Positions 1 through 9,219 of a stretch of 64,000 bases of DNA are shown here, in pieces. Position numbers and translations under genes: made by a program. The notes under the pieces were generated by a model. It was given only the letters and a program-made list of their open reading frames with translations. It had not been told where the DNA came from and searched no databases. The stretch comes from Persicobacter psychrovividus (lineage in GTDB: Bacteria > Bacteroidota > Bacteroidia > Cytophagales > Cyclobacteriaceae): assembly GCF_036492425.1 (NCBI RefSeq), contig NZ_AP025297.1, positions 62,001-126,000 of the forward strand. Direction: 5' to 3'. Within the stretch, counting starts at the first letter, position 1. Each line of letters opens with the position of its first letter.

Positions 1-426
1 GTGGCCAACGACAACAACAGGGACAAATCCCGCAGCCCAATGCAATGGAATGATTTTAGCCATGCAGGCTTTTCAGATCATACCCCCTGGATTAAAGTGG
101 GGCAGGATTATCGACACACCAATGTAGCGGAAGAGGAGCGAAATGAGCAGAGTCTCTTGCACCAGTATAGACAATTACTTCAACTGAGGAGTAATCATAA
201 AGCATTACAGTTCGGCGAGTATAAATACCTCAAAATGAATGCTGATTGTATTCTTTTTTCAAGAGAATACCAGGGGGAAACCATTCAGGCAATTTTTAAC
301 TTTTCTGATCACGCCCAGTCGATCAACATTCATCATCAAAAAGTGCTCATCGGAAAAACTGACCTTCAGCCAAATACTTTTTTAATCATTCAGGGAAATA
401 AAAAAATAAAATTTAATCATGACTAA
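1..426 (+). CDS. C-terminal end of a GH13 alpha-glucosidase / oligo-1,6-glucosidase (partial at window start)
   Basis: Open from the first base, so the N-terminus and the catalytic barrel lie outside the window; the leading GTG is not a start. The first 45 residues carry the SRSPMQWND...AGFS...PW block typical of GH13 alpha-glucosidases, followed by the helical LLHQYRQLLQLR...AL segment and a beta-rich C-terminal domain. Family knowledge: these enzymes hydrolyse alpha-glucosidic bonds of malto- or isomalto-oligosaccharides. No signal can be judged. Its stop overlaps the ATG of the next gene by 8 bp, which suggests translational coupling with the secreted protein downstream. Sub-specificity (alpha-1,4, alpha-1,6, trehalose) cannot be decided from this fragment. 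Confidence 0.85.
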   Translation: MANDNNRDKSRSPMQWNDFSHAGFSDHTPWIKVGQDYRHTNVAEEERNEQSLLHQYRQLLQLRSNHKALQFGEYKYLKMNADCILFSREYQGETIQAIFNFSDHAQSINIHHQKVLIGKTDLQPNTFLIIQGNKKIKFNHD

Positions 427-3400
427 ACGTTTATATTCTACCATCGCTTTGGCTTGCCTTGGGTTTTCCTGTTTTGCTCAACAGATTGATATCAATAGGA
501 TTGAACAATTTCCTAAAGCAAAGATGACCCCCTACCTGAGTAGGGACTGGAAGCAGGTGAGCAAAAATTATGACCACCTCGTTTTTGACCTTCAACAGTC
601 GGGCCCATATCTGCCTTTGTCGTCGGTAAAAGGCACAGGTTATAATTTCCCTGATATTTCACCCATTTATTTGGATACTTACGTGGGGTCGAGCCATCAG
701 GGGGAACAGGCCGAAGCCATTAATATTTTACCAGCCGTGGTTGGGGCCTCATTGGTGGGCATCGATAAGTCGGCGAGTAATGGCATAGACTGGGTATCGA
801 AAACCAAAGAGTTTTTTAATGAGAAAAACGGTGAATACGTTTACCTGAATAATTATGCATCAAACAGTGGGCATGATTGGTGGTATGAAACCATGCCCAA
901 TGTGTTTTTTTACCAGCTATATGATCTTTACCCTGAAGATCAATCAAAATTCAGCACTCAGTTTACGGATATTGCAGACCAGTGGTGTTCGGCAGTGTCC
1001 GCTTTGGGCGGAAAATATCTGCCGCAATATAAAATTCCTGATATGGACTATCGGGCGTATAACCTGAAAACCAAGCAGCCTTTGCACACGGGTGTCAAAG
1101 AACCAGAATCAGCAGGGGCAATTGCCTGGATTTTATATAATGCCTATCACCAAACGCATCAGTCAAAATATAAAAATGACGCCATGCTGGCCATGGATTT
1201 TTTGAATCAATACAAGGGGAATCCTTCCTATGAAATTCAGTTGCCTTATGGGGTTTATACGGCTGCACGGATGAATGCCGAGGAAGGTACTCATTACGAC
1301 ATTGAAAAGATGGTCAACTGGTGCTTTGATCGGGGACCCTTGCGTGGTTGGGGATGTATCTCGGGTGTTTGGGGCGACTATAATGTTTCTGGATTGATAG
1401 GAGAAGCCAACGATGGAGGTGATGACTATGCCTTTGTAATGAATGGTTTTCAACATGCTGCCGCATTGGTGCCCATGGTGCGCTACGACAAACGCTTTGC
1501 CAAAGCAATTGGTAAGTGGGTATACCATCTTGCACATGCCTCGGCACTGTTTTACCCGACCATCATGAAGGCACAAAATAATGAATCAGCTTCTTTGGCG
1601 TGGTCGAAATCACATGATTTTTCGGCAGCTATTCCATATGAATCTATTAAGGAACAGTGGGGTAGCCAATCGCCACTTGCCATGGGAGATGCCATAAAAG
1701 GCGGATGGGCAAAGACCAATTTATCCTTGTACAGTGGGTCAAGTGTTGGCTATTTGGCTGCGGTACTCAGTCCTTCAACTGTTGAGGGAATCAATATCCT
1801 GAATTTGAACAAAACGGATTTCTTTACGGATACCAAGTTTGAAAGTCGATTGATTTACAACCCCTTCGGAACAGAACAATCCATCACTGTTAATGTGCCT
1901 CAGCCTGGCTCATTTCAGGTTTATGATGCCATTTCGGAAAAGTTCATCGCTAAACAGGTCAGCGGCAACATGCAAATTAACCTTCAGCCGGACCAGGTGG
2001 TGCTATTGACTTTTGTACCGAGCAATGAAACACTGAAGGAAAATGGAAATCACCTGCTCGCAGGAAATCAGATCGTTGATTATCAATATAAGGGGTTCCC
2101 CGCTGAGACGGCTAAAATAATTACCGTGGCCGTGGACGATCCTGAGTTGGTGATGGGAGAACAGATTAAAGCTACAGCCGTGGTCAAGCACCCTGAAGAG
2201 GGGACAACTTTTCATTGGCAATTGGGAGACCTTGCAGCAACAACAGATGAGCCTCAATGGCAGTTTGAAGTGCCAAGAGTGCATGGCCTGCAACATTTAC
2301 AGGTAAAAATGATGAAAGCCCATACTTTACTTTCTCAAAAGGATTTTTCATTTTCAGCACAGCGAAAACTGATTACGGGTATCGAAAGCAAGCTCGAAAG
2401 TCCTGTGGCCGTAGGGACAAAAGGGCATTTTGTGGCTAAAGTTCCCGAGGATTTTAAAGGGGAAGTCCATTGGAGAATTCAGGGAGAGCTATCGTCCCAT
2501 ATCGGTACAGAAATAAATATCGATATGCCAAAAACCGCACAGGTGGTGAAGATTGAGGCGATTGCCAAAGAAGGAGATCAGGAGGCCACAGCGGAAGAGC
2601 AATATTTGGTTAAAGGTTTATCGACAGATACTCCAAAGCCCGTCTTATATTACTCTTTCAATAATGGGTCCGTGGAGAATCTCGGCAATGCAGGTTCATC
2701 GTTTCAGGGGGAAAAGCATGGACTTTTTGCTTATGTCGATCCAACGGGTAAACCCCGACAGGCCTTTCGCTTTGGGAGTACCGATGATTTTATAAAAATA
2801 CCCAACGGCTCACCGATAAATTTTGATCAACCATTTGCAGTAAGTTTCTGGATAAAGCCATCGGCGATTAAATCTGAAGAACAGTACATTATTTCCCACG
2901 GTGATTACAGCCAGCGGTTTAAGGTGTCCATCATTCCAGGGAATATCCTGCGGTTTACCATAAAAACAGCGAAAGGAATCAGTGATCTCGACAGCAAACA
3001 GCCATTGGAAAAAGATCAATATCAACATGTTGTCGTTCAATATACGGGTTCAGCCATGGAAATTTATATCGATGGTAAACTGAATCATTATCAGCCCTTT
3101 TCTGGCGCATTGCATTCAAGCAGCTTACCACTAATTATCGGGAAAAGTAATGAGCATGCTGACCGTTACGGACTAAAGGCGGTACTTGACGAGGTCAAAG
3201 TTTTCAATCAAAACCTGTCGTTGAAGGCCATAAAATCACTGATGTCATTTGATGAAAAACCACTGGAAGCAAGTCGTCCGACCATGAATATAAAAATGTT
3301 TCCTGTCCCAACATCAGGTGAATTGAATATCGTAGCAAAGGATCAAATCCAGCGGGTGACGGTCTTTTCCTTAATGGGTCAAAAGGTTTTTCAGACTGAA

Positions 3401-3517
3401 ACAGCACTCAGCCATGAGGTGACCGTAAACCTTGCCCACCTTTCCACGGGAACCTACTTTGTACAGGTTCATCTAAAAAATGGAACCATCATCAGCAAAT
3501 CGATGATGAAGGTGTAG
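419..3517 (+). CDS. Secreted protein: alpha/alpha-toroid-like N-terminus, LamG/concanavalin domain, T9SS tail
   Basis: 1032 residues. Residues 1-20 are a signal peptide ending FSCFAQ. Residues about 30-540 are rich in Trp, Tyr and paired helices (for example SGHDWWYETMPNVFFYQLYDLYP) and look like a helical toroid of the kind used by glycosidases and lyases; I cannot assign a GH or PL family. Residues about 550-730 look like two Ig-like beta domains. About 740-930 is a LamG/concanavalin-like domain (YYSFNNGSVEN ... FAVSFWIKPS ... LDEVKVFNQNLS). About 945-1032 is a T9SS type A sorting domain (FPVPTSGELNI ... GTYFVQVHLKNG). It is probably exported across the outer membrane and either attached or released. 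The ATG overlaps the GH13 gene stop by 8 bp. Likely role: surface polysaccharide binding or cleavage, substrate unknown. Confidence 0.8.
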   Translation: MTKRLYSTIALACLGFSCFAQQIDINRIEQFPKAKMTPYLSRDWKQVSKNYDHLVFDLQQSGPYLPLSSVKGTGYNFPDISPIYLDTYVGSSHQGEQAEAINILPAVVGASLVGIDKSASNGIDWVSKTKEFFNEKNGEYVYLNNYASNSGHDWWYETMPNVFFYQLYDLYPEDQSKFSTQFTDIADQWCSAVSALGGKYLPQYKIPDMDYRAYNLKTKQPLHTGVKEPESAGAIAWILYNAYHQTHQSKYKNDAMLAMDFLNQYKGNPSYEIQLPYGVYTAARMNAEEGTHYDIEKMVNWCFDRGPLRGWGCISGVWGDYNVSGLIGEANDGGDDYAFVMNGFQHAAALVPMVRYDKRFAKAIGKWVYHLAHASALFYPTIMKAQNNESASLAWSKSHDFSAAIPYESIKEQWGSQSPLAMGDAIKGGWAKTNLSLYSGSSVGYLAAVLSPSTVEGINILNLNKTDFFTDTKFESRLIYNPFGTEQSITVNVPQPGSFQVYDAISEKFIAKQVSGNMQINLQPDQVVLLTFVPSNETLKENGNHLLAGNQIVDYQYKGFPAETAKIITVAVDDPELVMGEQIKATAVVKHPEEGTTFHWQLGDLAATTDEPQWQFEVPRVHGLQHLQVKMMKAHTLLSQKDFSFSAQRKLITGIESKLESPVAVGTKGHFVAKVPEDFKGEVHWRIQGELSSHIGTEINIDMPKTAQVVKIEAIAKEGDQEATAEEQYLVKGLSTDTPKPVLYYSFNNGSVENLGNAGSSFQGEKHGLFAYVDPTGKPRQAFRFGSTDDFIKIPNGSPINFDQPFAVSFWIKPSAIKSEEQYIISHGDYSQRFKVSIIPGNILRFTIKTAKGISDLDSKQPLEKDQYQHVVVQYTGSAMEIYIDGKLNHYQPFSGALHSSSLPLIIGKSNEHADRYGLKAVLDEVKVFNQNLSLKAIKSLMSFDEKPLEASRPTMNIKMFPVPTSGELNIVAKDQIQRVTVFSLMGQKVFQTETALSHEVTVNLAHLSTGTYFVQVHLKNGTIISKSMMKV

Positions 3518-3612
3518 GTGACAAAGAAAACTTCAGTTTCAAGCCAAAATTTAATGGGTTTGATGCTGGAGTTTTTTAATACTGATTCCGTGGTGAAGGG
3601 TTAGCCCAACAA

Positions 3613-3950
3613 CTAACTGTTTTTCTGAGGTAACAACCTCTCTAACTTATCTTTAGGAGTTGATCGGATATTTTCAAGAACATGGGTAAGCCATTGGGTC
3701 GGGTTCACGCCATTGAGTTTACATGTGGCAAAGAAGGAATAGAACATCTCGGCCCATTGTCCATCACTTTCTGAACCTACGAACATATAGTTTTTGCGTC
3801 CAATGGCGATTGGTCGAGTTTGATTTTCTATTAAGTTATTGTCAGGCAGCAACAGCCCATCTTGCGCATAGTTGATCATTCGGTCAAACATGTTGAGGAA
3901 ATATTGAAAAGCATTGCCTAAATCCTTTTTTGGGGTGGTAAATATTCCAT
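3613..3950 (-). pseudogene. IS66-family transposase C-terminal remnant
   Basis: The longest ATG frame (3613-3891) gives 92 residues containing the IS66 C-terminal signature DNNLIENQTRPIAIGRKN...F.GS followed by the FATCKLNGVNPTQWL block. The same frame continues upstream without a start to about 3950 (TTPKKDLGNAFQYFLN), so this is the last ~110 residues of a transposase that is normally about 500 residues. The rest of the element, its accessory genes and its ends are not present nearby. It marks the left edge of the accessory island as a scar of an old insertion. Confidence 0.85.
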
Positions 3951-4144
3951 TTCCCCTTCATCCTAAGGTAAACAATTTCTGGAAGCTGACCTCAAGGGTA
4001 AAGTGAACGGTCTCGCAAGCTCGACAGTCCCTTGACCTCAGCCACCAAAATCGGGATATTCTGCCAAGAGATGAGTGGAAAAAAATAGGGTCATATCAAG
4101 CGATTGGTACCAAAAATGTAAACGTATTTTAGTAGATTGCACCT
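3951..4144. other. Intergenic stretch with no recognisable gene
   Basis: About 190 bp between the IS66 scar and the end of the unknown gene on the minus strand. I see no intact frame, hairpin terminator or repeat. It may be further eroded insertion-sequence DNA. Confidence 0.3.
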
Positions 4145-5155
4145 TCACCTCACTCCAAAAACTTTAATTTCAGGATATTTCTTTTGGTACCAAGTCTCAT
4201 GTACGGGCGAGACATAATTGATGCTTATAATCCTTGCGAACATATAGCGAAATTCGAGCTCCGTCATTTCAACTCCGTTGCCCTGAAAAACCTCCCACTT
4301 ACATCTATTTCTATCATTAATCATCCGGTAAGGTAAAACTACTTTCTCCTCAAAATCATAATCTGACATTCGTATCCATCGGTCGATATTTTGGTTGTAG
4401 GGGATGGTTCCATAACGTAAGGCTCCCTCATTATTATCATAATTTATTCCATTTTCACATTCAGCAAGATATTTGAAATCTTCGCTATCAGGAGGTGTTC
4501 CAATATTTGCTTTTGCCTTCTCAATGAGCGGAGTTTTGTAGTCAGTAAAGTTGATCGGTTTATGAAATTCAGCTAAATCCTCGTAAGTGAAGAACCCTTT
4601 TTCGGTGGGCGTTATCTTTACGGTGACTGAGGAATTTTGAGTATGATCCGATGGAGGTTCTTTTAAATTTTCAAAAGGGTCAATCTGAACATTGGTGGTA
4701 TTGTGATTATTTATATCCTTTTGACGATTATTCAGTTTAACTAATTTTGATGGCTTAGTTAAAACACCATTTTTTGACTTTATTTCGGTAGTCCCTTTAG
4801 CCTGATAGCTCAGCGTGTTTGGTGATGTAGTAGTCATTTCCAATTCCTCTTTCAAGTTCTGTTTCAGCTGTTGAAGGTGCCTGTTATTTTCATTGACTTG
4901 TTGCTCTTCAAGTACTTCTTCGATAATTGCGATGCGTTCATTTAGTAATCCGTTGAACATTACTTCGTGATGGCGAAGGCGTCGGTAGAAGGTGTCTATT
5001 TTGACCCCGATTGGAATAACACCTTTTTCGGTCATCCTTTCAAAAAGCTGTTTCCTTTTCAGCTTTCCCTTCCCGTTAAAACACAGATGATAGGTCTCAA
5101 TATTGATTTGTTCAATGATATTTTTGAGAATTTCTTTCCAGTTGAGCTTCGCCAT
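4145..5155 (-). CDS. Hypothetical protein, 336 aa, beside the mobilisation module
   Basis: I do not recognise this protein. It starts MAKLNWKEIL, has no signal peptide or membrane segment, and is strongly charged. Residues about 1-65 are basic and helical (KGKLKRKQLFERM ... FYRRLRHHEVMFN), about 70-110 are acidic and coiled-coil-like (IIEEVLEEQQVNENNRHLQQLKQNLKEELE), about 115-190 are low-complexity polar linker, and about 195-336 form a compact aromatic-rich C-terminal domain. It is divergent from mobC, with the 11-bp repeat array in the shared upstream region. An accessory DNA-binding function for the mobilisable element (relaxosome, replication or regulation) would fit the position but is inference. 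Confidence 0.6.
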   Translation of the reverse strand: MAKLNWKEILKNIIEQINIETYHLCFNGKGKLKRKQLFERMTEKGVIPIGVKIDTFYRRLRHHEVMFNGLLNERIAIIEEVLEEQQVNENNRHLQQLKQNLKEELEMTTTSPNTLSYQAKGTTEIKSKNGVLTKPSKLVKLNNRQKDINNHNTTNVQIDPFENLKEPPSDHTQNSSVTVKITPTEKGFFTYEDLAEFHKPINFTDYKTPLIEKAKANIGTPPDSEDFKYLAECENGINYDNNEGALRYGTIPYNQNIDRWIRMSDYDFEEKVVLPYRMINDRNRCKWEVFQGNGVEMTELEFRYMFARIISINYVSPVHETWYQKKYPEIKVFGVR

Positions 5156-5258
5156 TCTGATTGGAGGTTGATGTTTGATGGATAATATATGAAAATCAGT
5201 ATAATTATTCGAATAGTTATAAATTTTTGTTTTTTATTCAGACAGGTGGGCCCCTCAA

Positions 5259-5313
5259 AAAAGGACATTGAGGGGACATTTTGAGGACAATTTGAGGATG
5301 TTTTAGGGACAAT
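5259..5313 (+). repeat. Iteron-like array: five 11-bp tandem units
   Basis: Five consecutive 11-bp units share the core GGACA with an A/T tail: cores begin at 5263, 5274, 5285, 5296 (degenerate GGATG) and 5307. A sixth GGACA at 5328 is out of phase. The array lies in the divergent region between the 336-aa gene and mobC. Tandem sites spaced by one helical turn are typical of protein-binding arrays (iterons or operators). Confidence 0.7.
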
Positions 5314-5685
5314 ATTTTAGGTTAAAGGGACAAATTAAAATTATTACTTAGGTTAAAGGAAGGAAAACACTTTTTGTGATTAATTGGCTAAGTACTATTT
5401 ATAAATCCATTTTACCCTGATCCTCTTTTTCAACGGATGGAAAAGGCTCTTTTTAATTGTACAGCTAAACGGAAGCCGGTCAGTTTGTTGTAATGTTTAA
5501 AGGCTTGCTTGTTATTTAAAAAGATTGTACATTATACTGCAGAGCAGGAGCGAGCCATGTTTAATTCCGGAAAATATATTTCCGGCTTTAAACCACTCGA
5601 TTTTTTCGGTTCCCTTAAAAATTAAATTCATCGCTTCGCTTTTCATTATAGTGATCGCTTTGCTCAATATTAACCTTATATTTTT
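5314..5685. other. Divergent intergenic region, candidate oriT
   Basis: No convincing gene. Contains two copies of TTAGGTTAAAGG near 5318 and 5348 and an inverted repeat with 7-bp arms CCGGAAA / TTTCCGG at 5567-5585, about 100 bp before mobC. The origin of transfer of mobilisable elements usually lies beside the relaxase operon and often contains such a hairpin, so oriT may be here; the nick site cannot be identified by reading. Confidence 0.35.
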
Positions 5686-6030
5686 ATGCCACGAACAAAA
5701 ACAATTAACAACAAAGAACGCCGGGTAGAGGTGTCATTTTCACCGGAAGAATTCACTCGTTTGGAGGATTATGCCAAGCAGGGAAAATGTAAAAAGCAGG
5801 ACATCCTACGTGCACTGGTGATGGAGGAAGGAGCCTTGAAAATCGCTAATCATTCTGAGACTATTGCTTTGGCCAGAGAGCTGGTAAGTATCGGTAACAA
5901 CCTGAATCAGGTCGCAAGAAAACTGAATATGAATGAGTTTTATGCACCCGAAGGAGAGGCATTGAAGACTGTCCGATCAGAACTGATAGAGTTACTTTGT
6001 GAAATCCGAAAGCATTTTAAGTTGAGCTGA
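5686..6030 (+). CDS. mobC: Mobilisation accessory protein MobC
   Basis: 114 residues. N-terminal basic stretch followed by VEVSFSPEEFTRLEDYAKQ, a ribbon-helix-helix-like opening, then the MobC hallmark SIGNNLNQVARKLN at about 69-82 and a helical C-terminus. Known role of the family: relaxosome component that binds near oriT and helps the relaxase reach single-stranded DNA. Its TGA overlaps the relaxase ATG (TGATG, 1 bp shared), the usual arrangement for a translationally coupled mobCA operon. Confidence 0.88.
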   Translation: MPRTKTINNKERRVEVSFSPEEFTRLEDYAKQGKCKKQDILRALVMEEGALKIANHSETIALARELVSIGNNLNQVARKLNMNEFYAPEGEALKTVRSELIELLCEIRKHFKLS

Positions 6031-9000
6031 TGATTGCAAAAACGAACTTAGGAACCAACTTTTTGGGAGTCTTCAATTACTGTTTGCAGGAAGGTAAAAA
6101 TGCCGAAATCCTTTTGGGCTCAGAGCTGGTAGTATTATCTGATATACCAAATGAATTAGCGATGCAATTCAATGCTCATATTGATGGCTTTCAGCATTCG
6201 TTGAGCACAAGACTACAAAAAGTGGTGGATCATACCTCTTTGAGTTTTGCTCCTGAAGACGAGGTAAGCAATGAACAAATGGCAGAGATTGCAAAGGCCT
6301 TTATTCAGCAAAAAGGGTATAGGGATTGTGACTATGTAGTGATCAAACACAACGATACAGATCATCAGCATGTGCACCTTGTTTTGAGCCGAGTGGATAA
6401 AAATGGGAAGGTGGTCAAGGACTCTTTCAACTACCTTGATAACAGCAAAATTACCACGGCATTGGAGCAAGAATTTGGCCTTCACCCTTCGAATGATTTA
6501 TCGCAGGAAGTGGGTTTTGACTTCGAAGTCCGAGACCGTAATCCTAAGATGATGAAGGCGATGCAATCCATTAAAAGTACAATTGATGGATTAGTTGGTA
6601 GTCAGTTGGTAAGGAATGAATTTGAACTGGCAAAAGCACTGAAAGATCAGGGGATTGATGTTCAGCTGAAGCAGGAGGACGGGCAGTTTCAAGGCTTGAG
6701 TTTCAAAGTGGACGGCTTCGCTTTTTCGGGCAGTAAAATTGGTTGGTCGGCATCAACGATTGACCACTATTTGCACGGAGGGGCAGAGAAAGGCGAGAGC
6801 CTAAAACCATTTTTTGAGCAGGTAAAAAAAGAGATTGTCCCTGAATGTAAAAGTTTGGATGATTTTGTGGCATTGATGAAAATCCGTCATGAAGTTGAGG
6901 TAAATATTTTGGTGCAGTCCAAGACCCAAAAGCCTTATGGAATTTCTTTCAAAATGGCAGACGGGACTAAGGTCAAGGGTAGCGAAATGGGATTTAAGAT
7001 TGGTGAATTAGTCGAGGCAATCCACAAGAACAATGACGGATTGACGGTAGATACAACCAATGCAAAGGAAATTGTTCAGCAGATTTTCAAATCCTCAAAG
7101 GATGAACATGATTTTTTTACCCGCTTGCAGGAAGTTGGGATAAAAGGAGAGATTTTAAAGCATTCTAAGACAGGGAAAGATTACGGAGTGCAATTCCTCC
7201 TACCGAACAGCGATAAGCCCGTGAAGGGGAGCGCAGTGGGTGTATCGTTCGGAAAACTACGCAAGCAGTTCCCCAAAGTGTCAAAAGAAGAACGGGCGAT
7301 TAAGGAAGTAATGCGGGAAGCCGAATCGGTGGGGCAAATGGCGCAGGAATTAAATCAAAAATACGGCATTCAGATGAATGCGGTAACCGAAGCGACCACA
7401 GGGGAACTGTCAGCCTTTTCATTTACCCTTGCAGACGGCAGTACAATTTCGGATAGCGATATTGGGTTGAATGCACAGCAGATTCAGACAGGGGCGAAAC
7501 AAACTCAACCGCAGGAGGAATCCCCGCTAAACTCAAAGGTTCAGTTCGAGTTGTTGGTAAGCAATCTAATCAAGGAAGCCGAATCCCTTACCGACTTGCG
7601 GGGAGTTCAGACCAAGCTGAAAGATGACTACGGCATTGAAATGAATCTTTCCTATGACCAATATTCAGGACAGCCTGACGGGATAAACTTTGTACTGCCT
7701 AACGGTCAAAAATTCCGTGGATCGGACATGGAGGCGACCACTCAAAAAATCCTTAAGGATATGTTCCAATCCCCTATGAGGAAAGCAATTGATTTGGCGA
7801 TGAAGGCGACGGATAATCTGTATGACTATAATCTCATTTTGGAGAAGGACAATATATTCGTTGGTTATGAAACCCATTCCAGAACACGGGAAATCAATGG
7901 ACTGAATTACAAAGTCGGGAATACACAATTTAAAGGATCTGATTTACAGGCAAGTTATGGCGTGGTGAATAAGGCTTTGGTTTCCAATGCCACGATGAAC
8001 CAACTTGTAAAAATAATCCGTGGGGAGAAGAAAGAATGGAACAACACCATTCGGGCAATGGTCATGACCCAATCCTTGGGCAAGCCACATTGGGCGAAGA
8101 TGATTCCTTTTTTCAGAAAGCGGGGCTTTGAGGTGGAGAAATCAGCAAAAGGGGACTTGAAAATCTCCAACCACACTCAAAGTTTCAAGCTATCTGAATT
8201 GATGAATGCCCTTGGTGAAGAGCGTTTCAAACAGGCGGTGAAGGGGCAGAAGCAGGAAATGATTAAGTATGACAAAATGTTTCTCAATACTTTTTTGTGC
8301 AGTCAGACCACCAAGGATTTCAATGGAGCATTGGCGCAAACGGGCATTGAACTAAAGCAAAACAAAGTCCTTGGCGATACTGAATTTTGGAAGGATGAAG
8401 ATAAGCAGATGTTCAATCGGGGGGATTTCAATATTTCCGACAAGCAAATGAAAACCATGTTTGAACATCAATTGCTACGCTTGCAGATCACCAACGCCCT
8501 GTATCTGAACCGCAGGTTTGATGGGTTTGAGAAACAGATGCAGATTTATGATGTGAAGGTAGAGCGAACGGAAAAGCAATTAAGTAGCGGGAAGGCAGTC
8601 AAGGGGATGAATTTCATCCTTGCGGACGGGCGACAGGTGAGCGCACGGGATTTGGGAATTTCCGACTTTGCCTTTAGCAAGAATCTTCAGTGCAAAAGTG
8701 AGCAATTGGGGCAGGTATTTAATGCTTTTGTCAAGGCGGTAGAAGCCACGGACAATTACATGGATATGAAACATTGGCTGATGAACCGACACCATATCAA
8801 AATTGGGGTGGACGAAAAGCACGGATTTTCATTGTTTGATGAAGAAAGCAATATCACCGTGCCGTTGGAGGATTGTGGAATAGGCTTGAAGCCGTTGGGC
8901 TTTGACAGTTTTGAATTGGCAGTTAGTGAGAGCCGAAGCGAAGAGCAGGAGTATTCATCTGCCTACCCAATGGAATGGAGTGCGGGAGGTGGATCATCGG

Positions 9001-9167
9001 GAGGCGGTGGCTTTTGGGATGATCTGATGCAGAGTTTGGCAACCTTGACCCAAGGCGGGGGAGGCGGTGGCGCAGGTCATGGCGGTAAACAGCGTGATGA
9101 CGATGACGATGATGATTTGTTTAAGAAAAAGAAGCGGCGAGGTATGGATTTTGGGATGGAGATGTAG
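6030..9167 (+). CDS. mobA: Large relaxase / mobilisation nuclease with repeated C-terminal modules
   Basis: 1045 residues. The N-terminal ~170 residues are a MobA/VirD2-type relaxase: opening MIAKTNLGTNFLGVFNYCLQ (candidate Tyr near residue 17) and metal-binding HNDTDHQHVHLVLSRV at about 107-122. Most Bacteroidota relaxases are 300-500 residues; here the remainder is a series of ~80-residue units each ending in a motif like (A/P)(D/N)G..(F/V)(K/R)GS..G (near residues 230, 312, 394, 470, 558, 630 and 867). The tail has glycine runs, an Asp run and a basic end (KKKKRRG). The enzyme would nick oriT and pilot the strand during transfer by a helper system. The tail is also found as a separate scar at 18435-18578. 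Confidence 0.92.
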   Translation: MIAKTNLGTNFLGVFNYCLQEGKNAEILLGSELVVLSDIPNELAMQFNAHIDGFQHSLSTRLQKVVDHTSLSFAPEDEVSNEQMAEIAKAFIQQKGYRDCDYVVIKHNDTDHQHVHLVLSRVDKNGKVVKDSFNYLDNSKITTALEQEFGLHPSNDLSQEVGFDFEVRDRNPKMMKAMQSIKSTIDGLVGSQLVRNEFELAKALKDQGIDVQLKQEDGQFQGLSFKVDGFAFSGSKIGWSASTIDHYLHGGAEKGESLKPFFEQVKKEIVPECKSLDDFVALMKIRHEVEVNILVQSKTQKPYGISFKMADGTKVKGSEMGFKIGELVEAIHKNNDGLTVDTTNAKEIVQQIFKSSKDEHDFFTRLQEVGIKGEILKHSKTGKDYGVQFLLPNSDKPVKGSAVGVSFGKLRKQFPKVSKEERAIKEVMREAESVGQMAQELNQKYGIQMNAVTEATTGELSAFSFTLADGSTISDSDIGLNAQQIQTGAKQTQPQEESPLNSKVQFELLVSNLIKEAESLTDLRGVQTKLKDDYGIEMNLSYDQYSGQPDGINFVLPNGQKFRGSDMEATTQKILKDMFQSPMRKAIDLAMKATDNLYDYNLILEKDNIFVGYETHSRTREINGLNYKVGNTQFKGSDLQASYGVVNKALVSNATMNQLVKIIRGEKKEWNNTIRAMVMTQSLGKPHWAKMIPFFRKRGFEVEKSAKGDLKISNHTQSFKLSELMNALGEERFKQAVKGQKQEMIKYDKMFLNTFLCSQTTKDFNGALAQTGIELKQNKVLGDTEFWKDEDKQMFNRGDFNISDKQMKTMFEHQLLRLQITNALYLNRRFDGFEKQMQIYDVKVERTEKQLSSGKAVKGMNFILADGRQVSARDLGISDFAFSKNLQCKSEQLGQVFNAFVKAVEATDNYMDMKHWLMNRHHIKIGVDEKHGFSLFDEESNITVPLEDCGIGLKPLGFDSFELAVSESRSEEQEYSSAYPMEWSAGGGSSGGGGFWDDLMQSLATLTQGGGGGGAGHGGKQRDDDDDDDLFKKKKRRGMDFGMEM

Positions 9168-9184
9168 TCTTATGCTGAATTATT

Positions 9185-9216
9185 TTTGATATAATTAATT
9201 AAAACGTGTACTTTTG
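9185..9216 (+). promoter_or_regulatory. Bacteroidota-type promoter for higBA
   Basis: A -33 element TTTG at 9185-9188 and a -7 element TACTTTTG at 9209-9216 (matches TAnnTTTG) are separated by 20 bp, the spacing known for Bacteroidota housekeeping sigma factor. The predicted start of transcription falls at or just past the higB ATG at 9220, so the mRNA would have almost no leader. Confidence 0.7.
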
Positions 9217-9219
9217 CGT

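Noticed and set aside
1163-1576. Long minus-strand ORF (137 codons) inside the 1032-aa gene
   Set aside because: It lies wholly opposite a well-supported secreted protein with clear domains and has no recognisable motif or start context; a shadow frame.
5525-5728. 67-codon plus-strand ORF overlapping the start of mobC
   Set aside because: Overlaps mobC in another frame and covers the palindrome at 5567; hydrophobic stretch looks incidental. No family resemblance.
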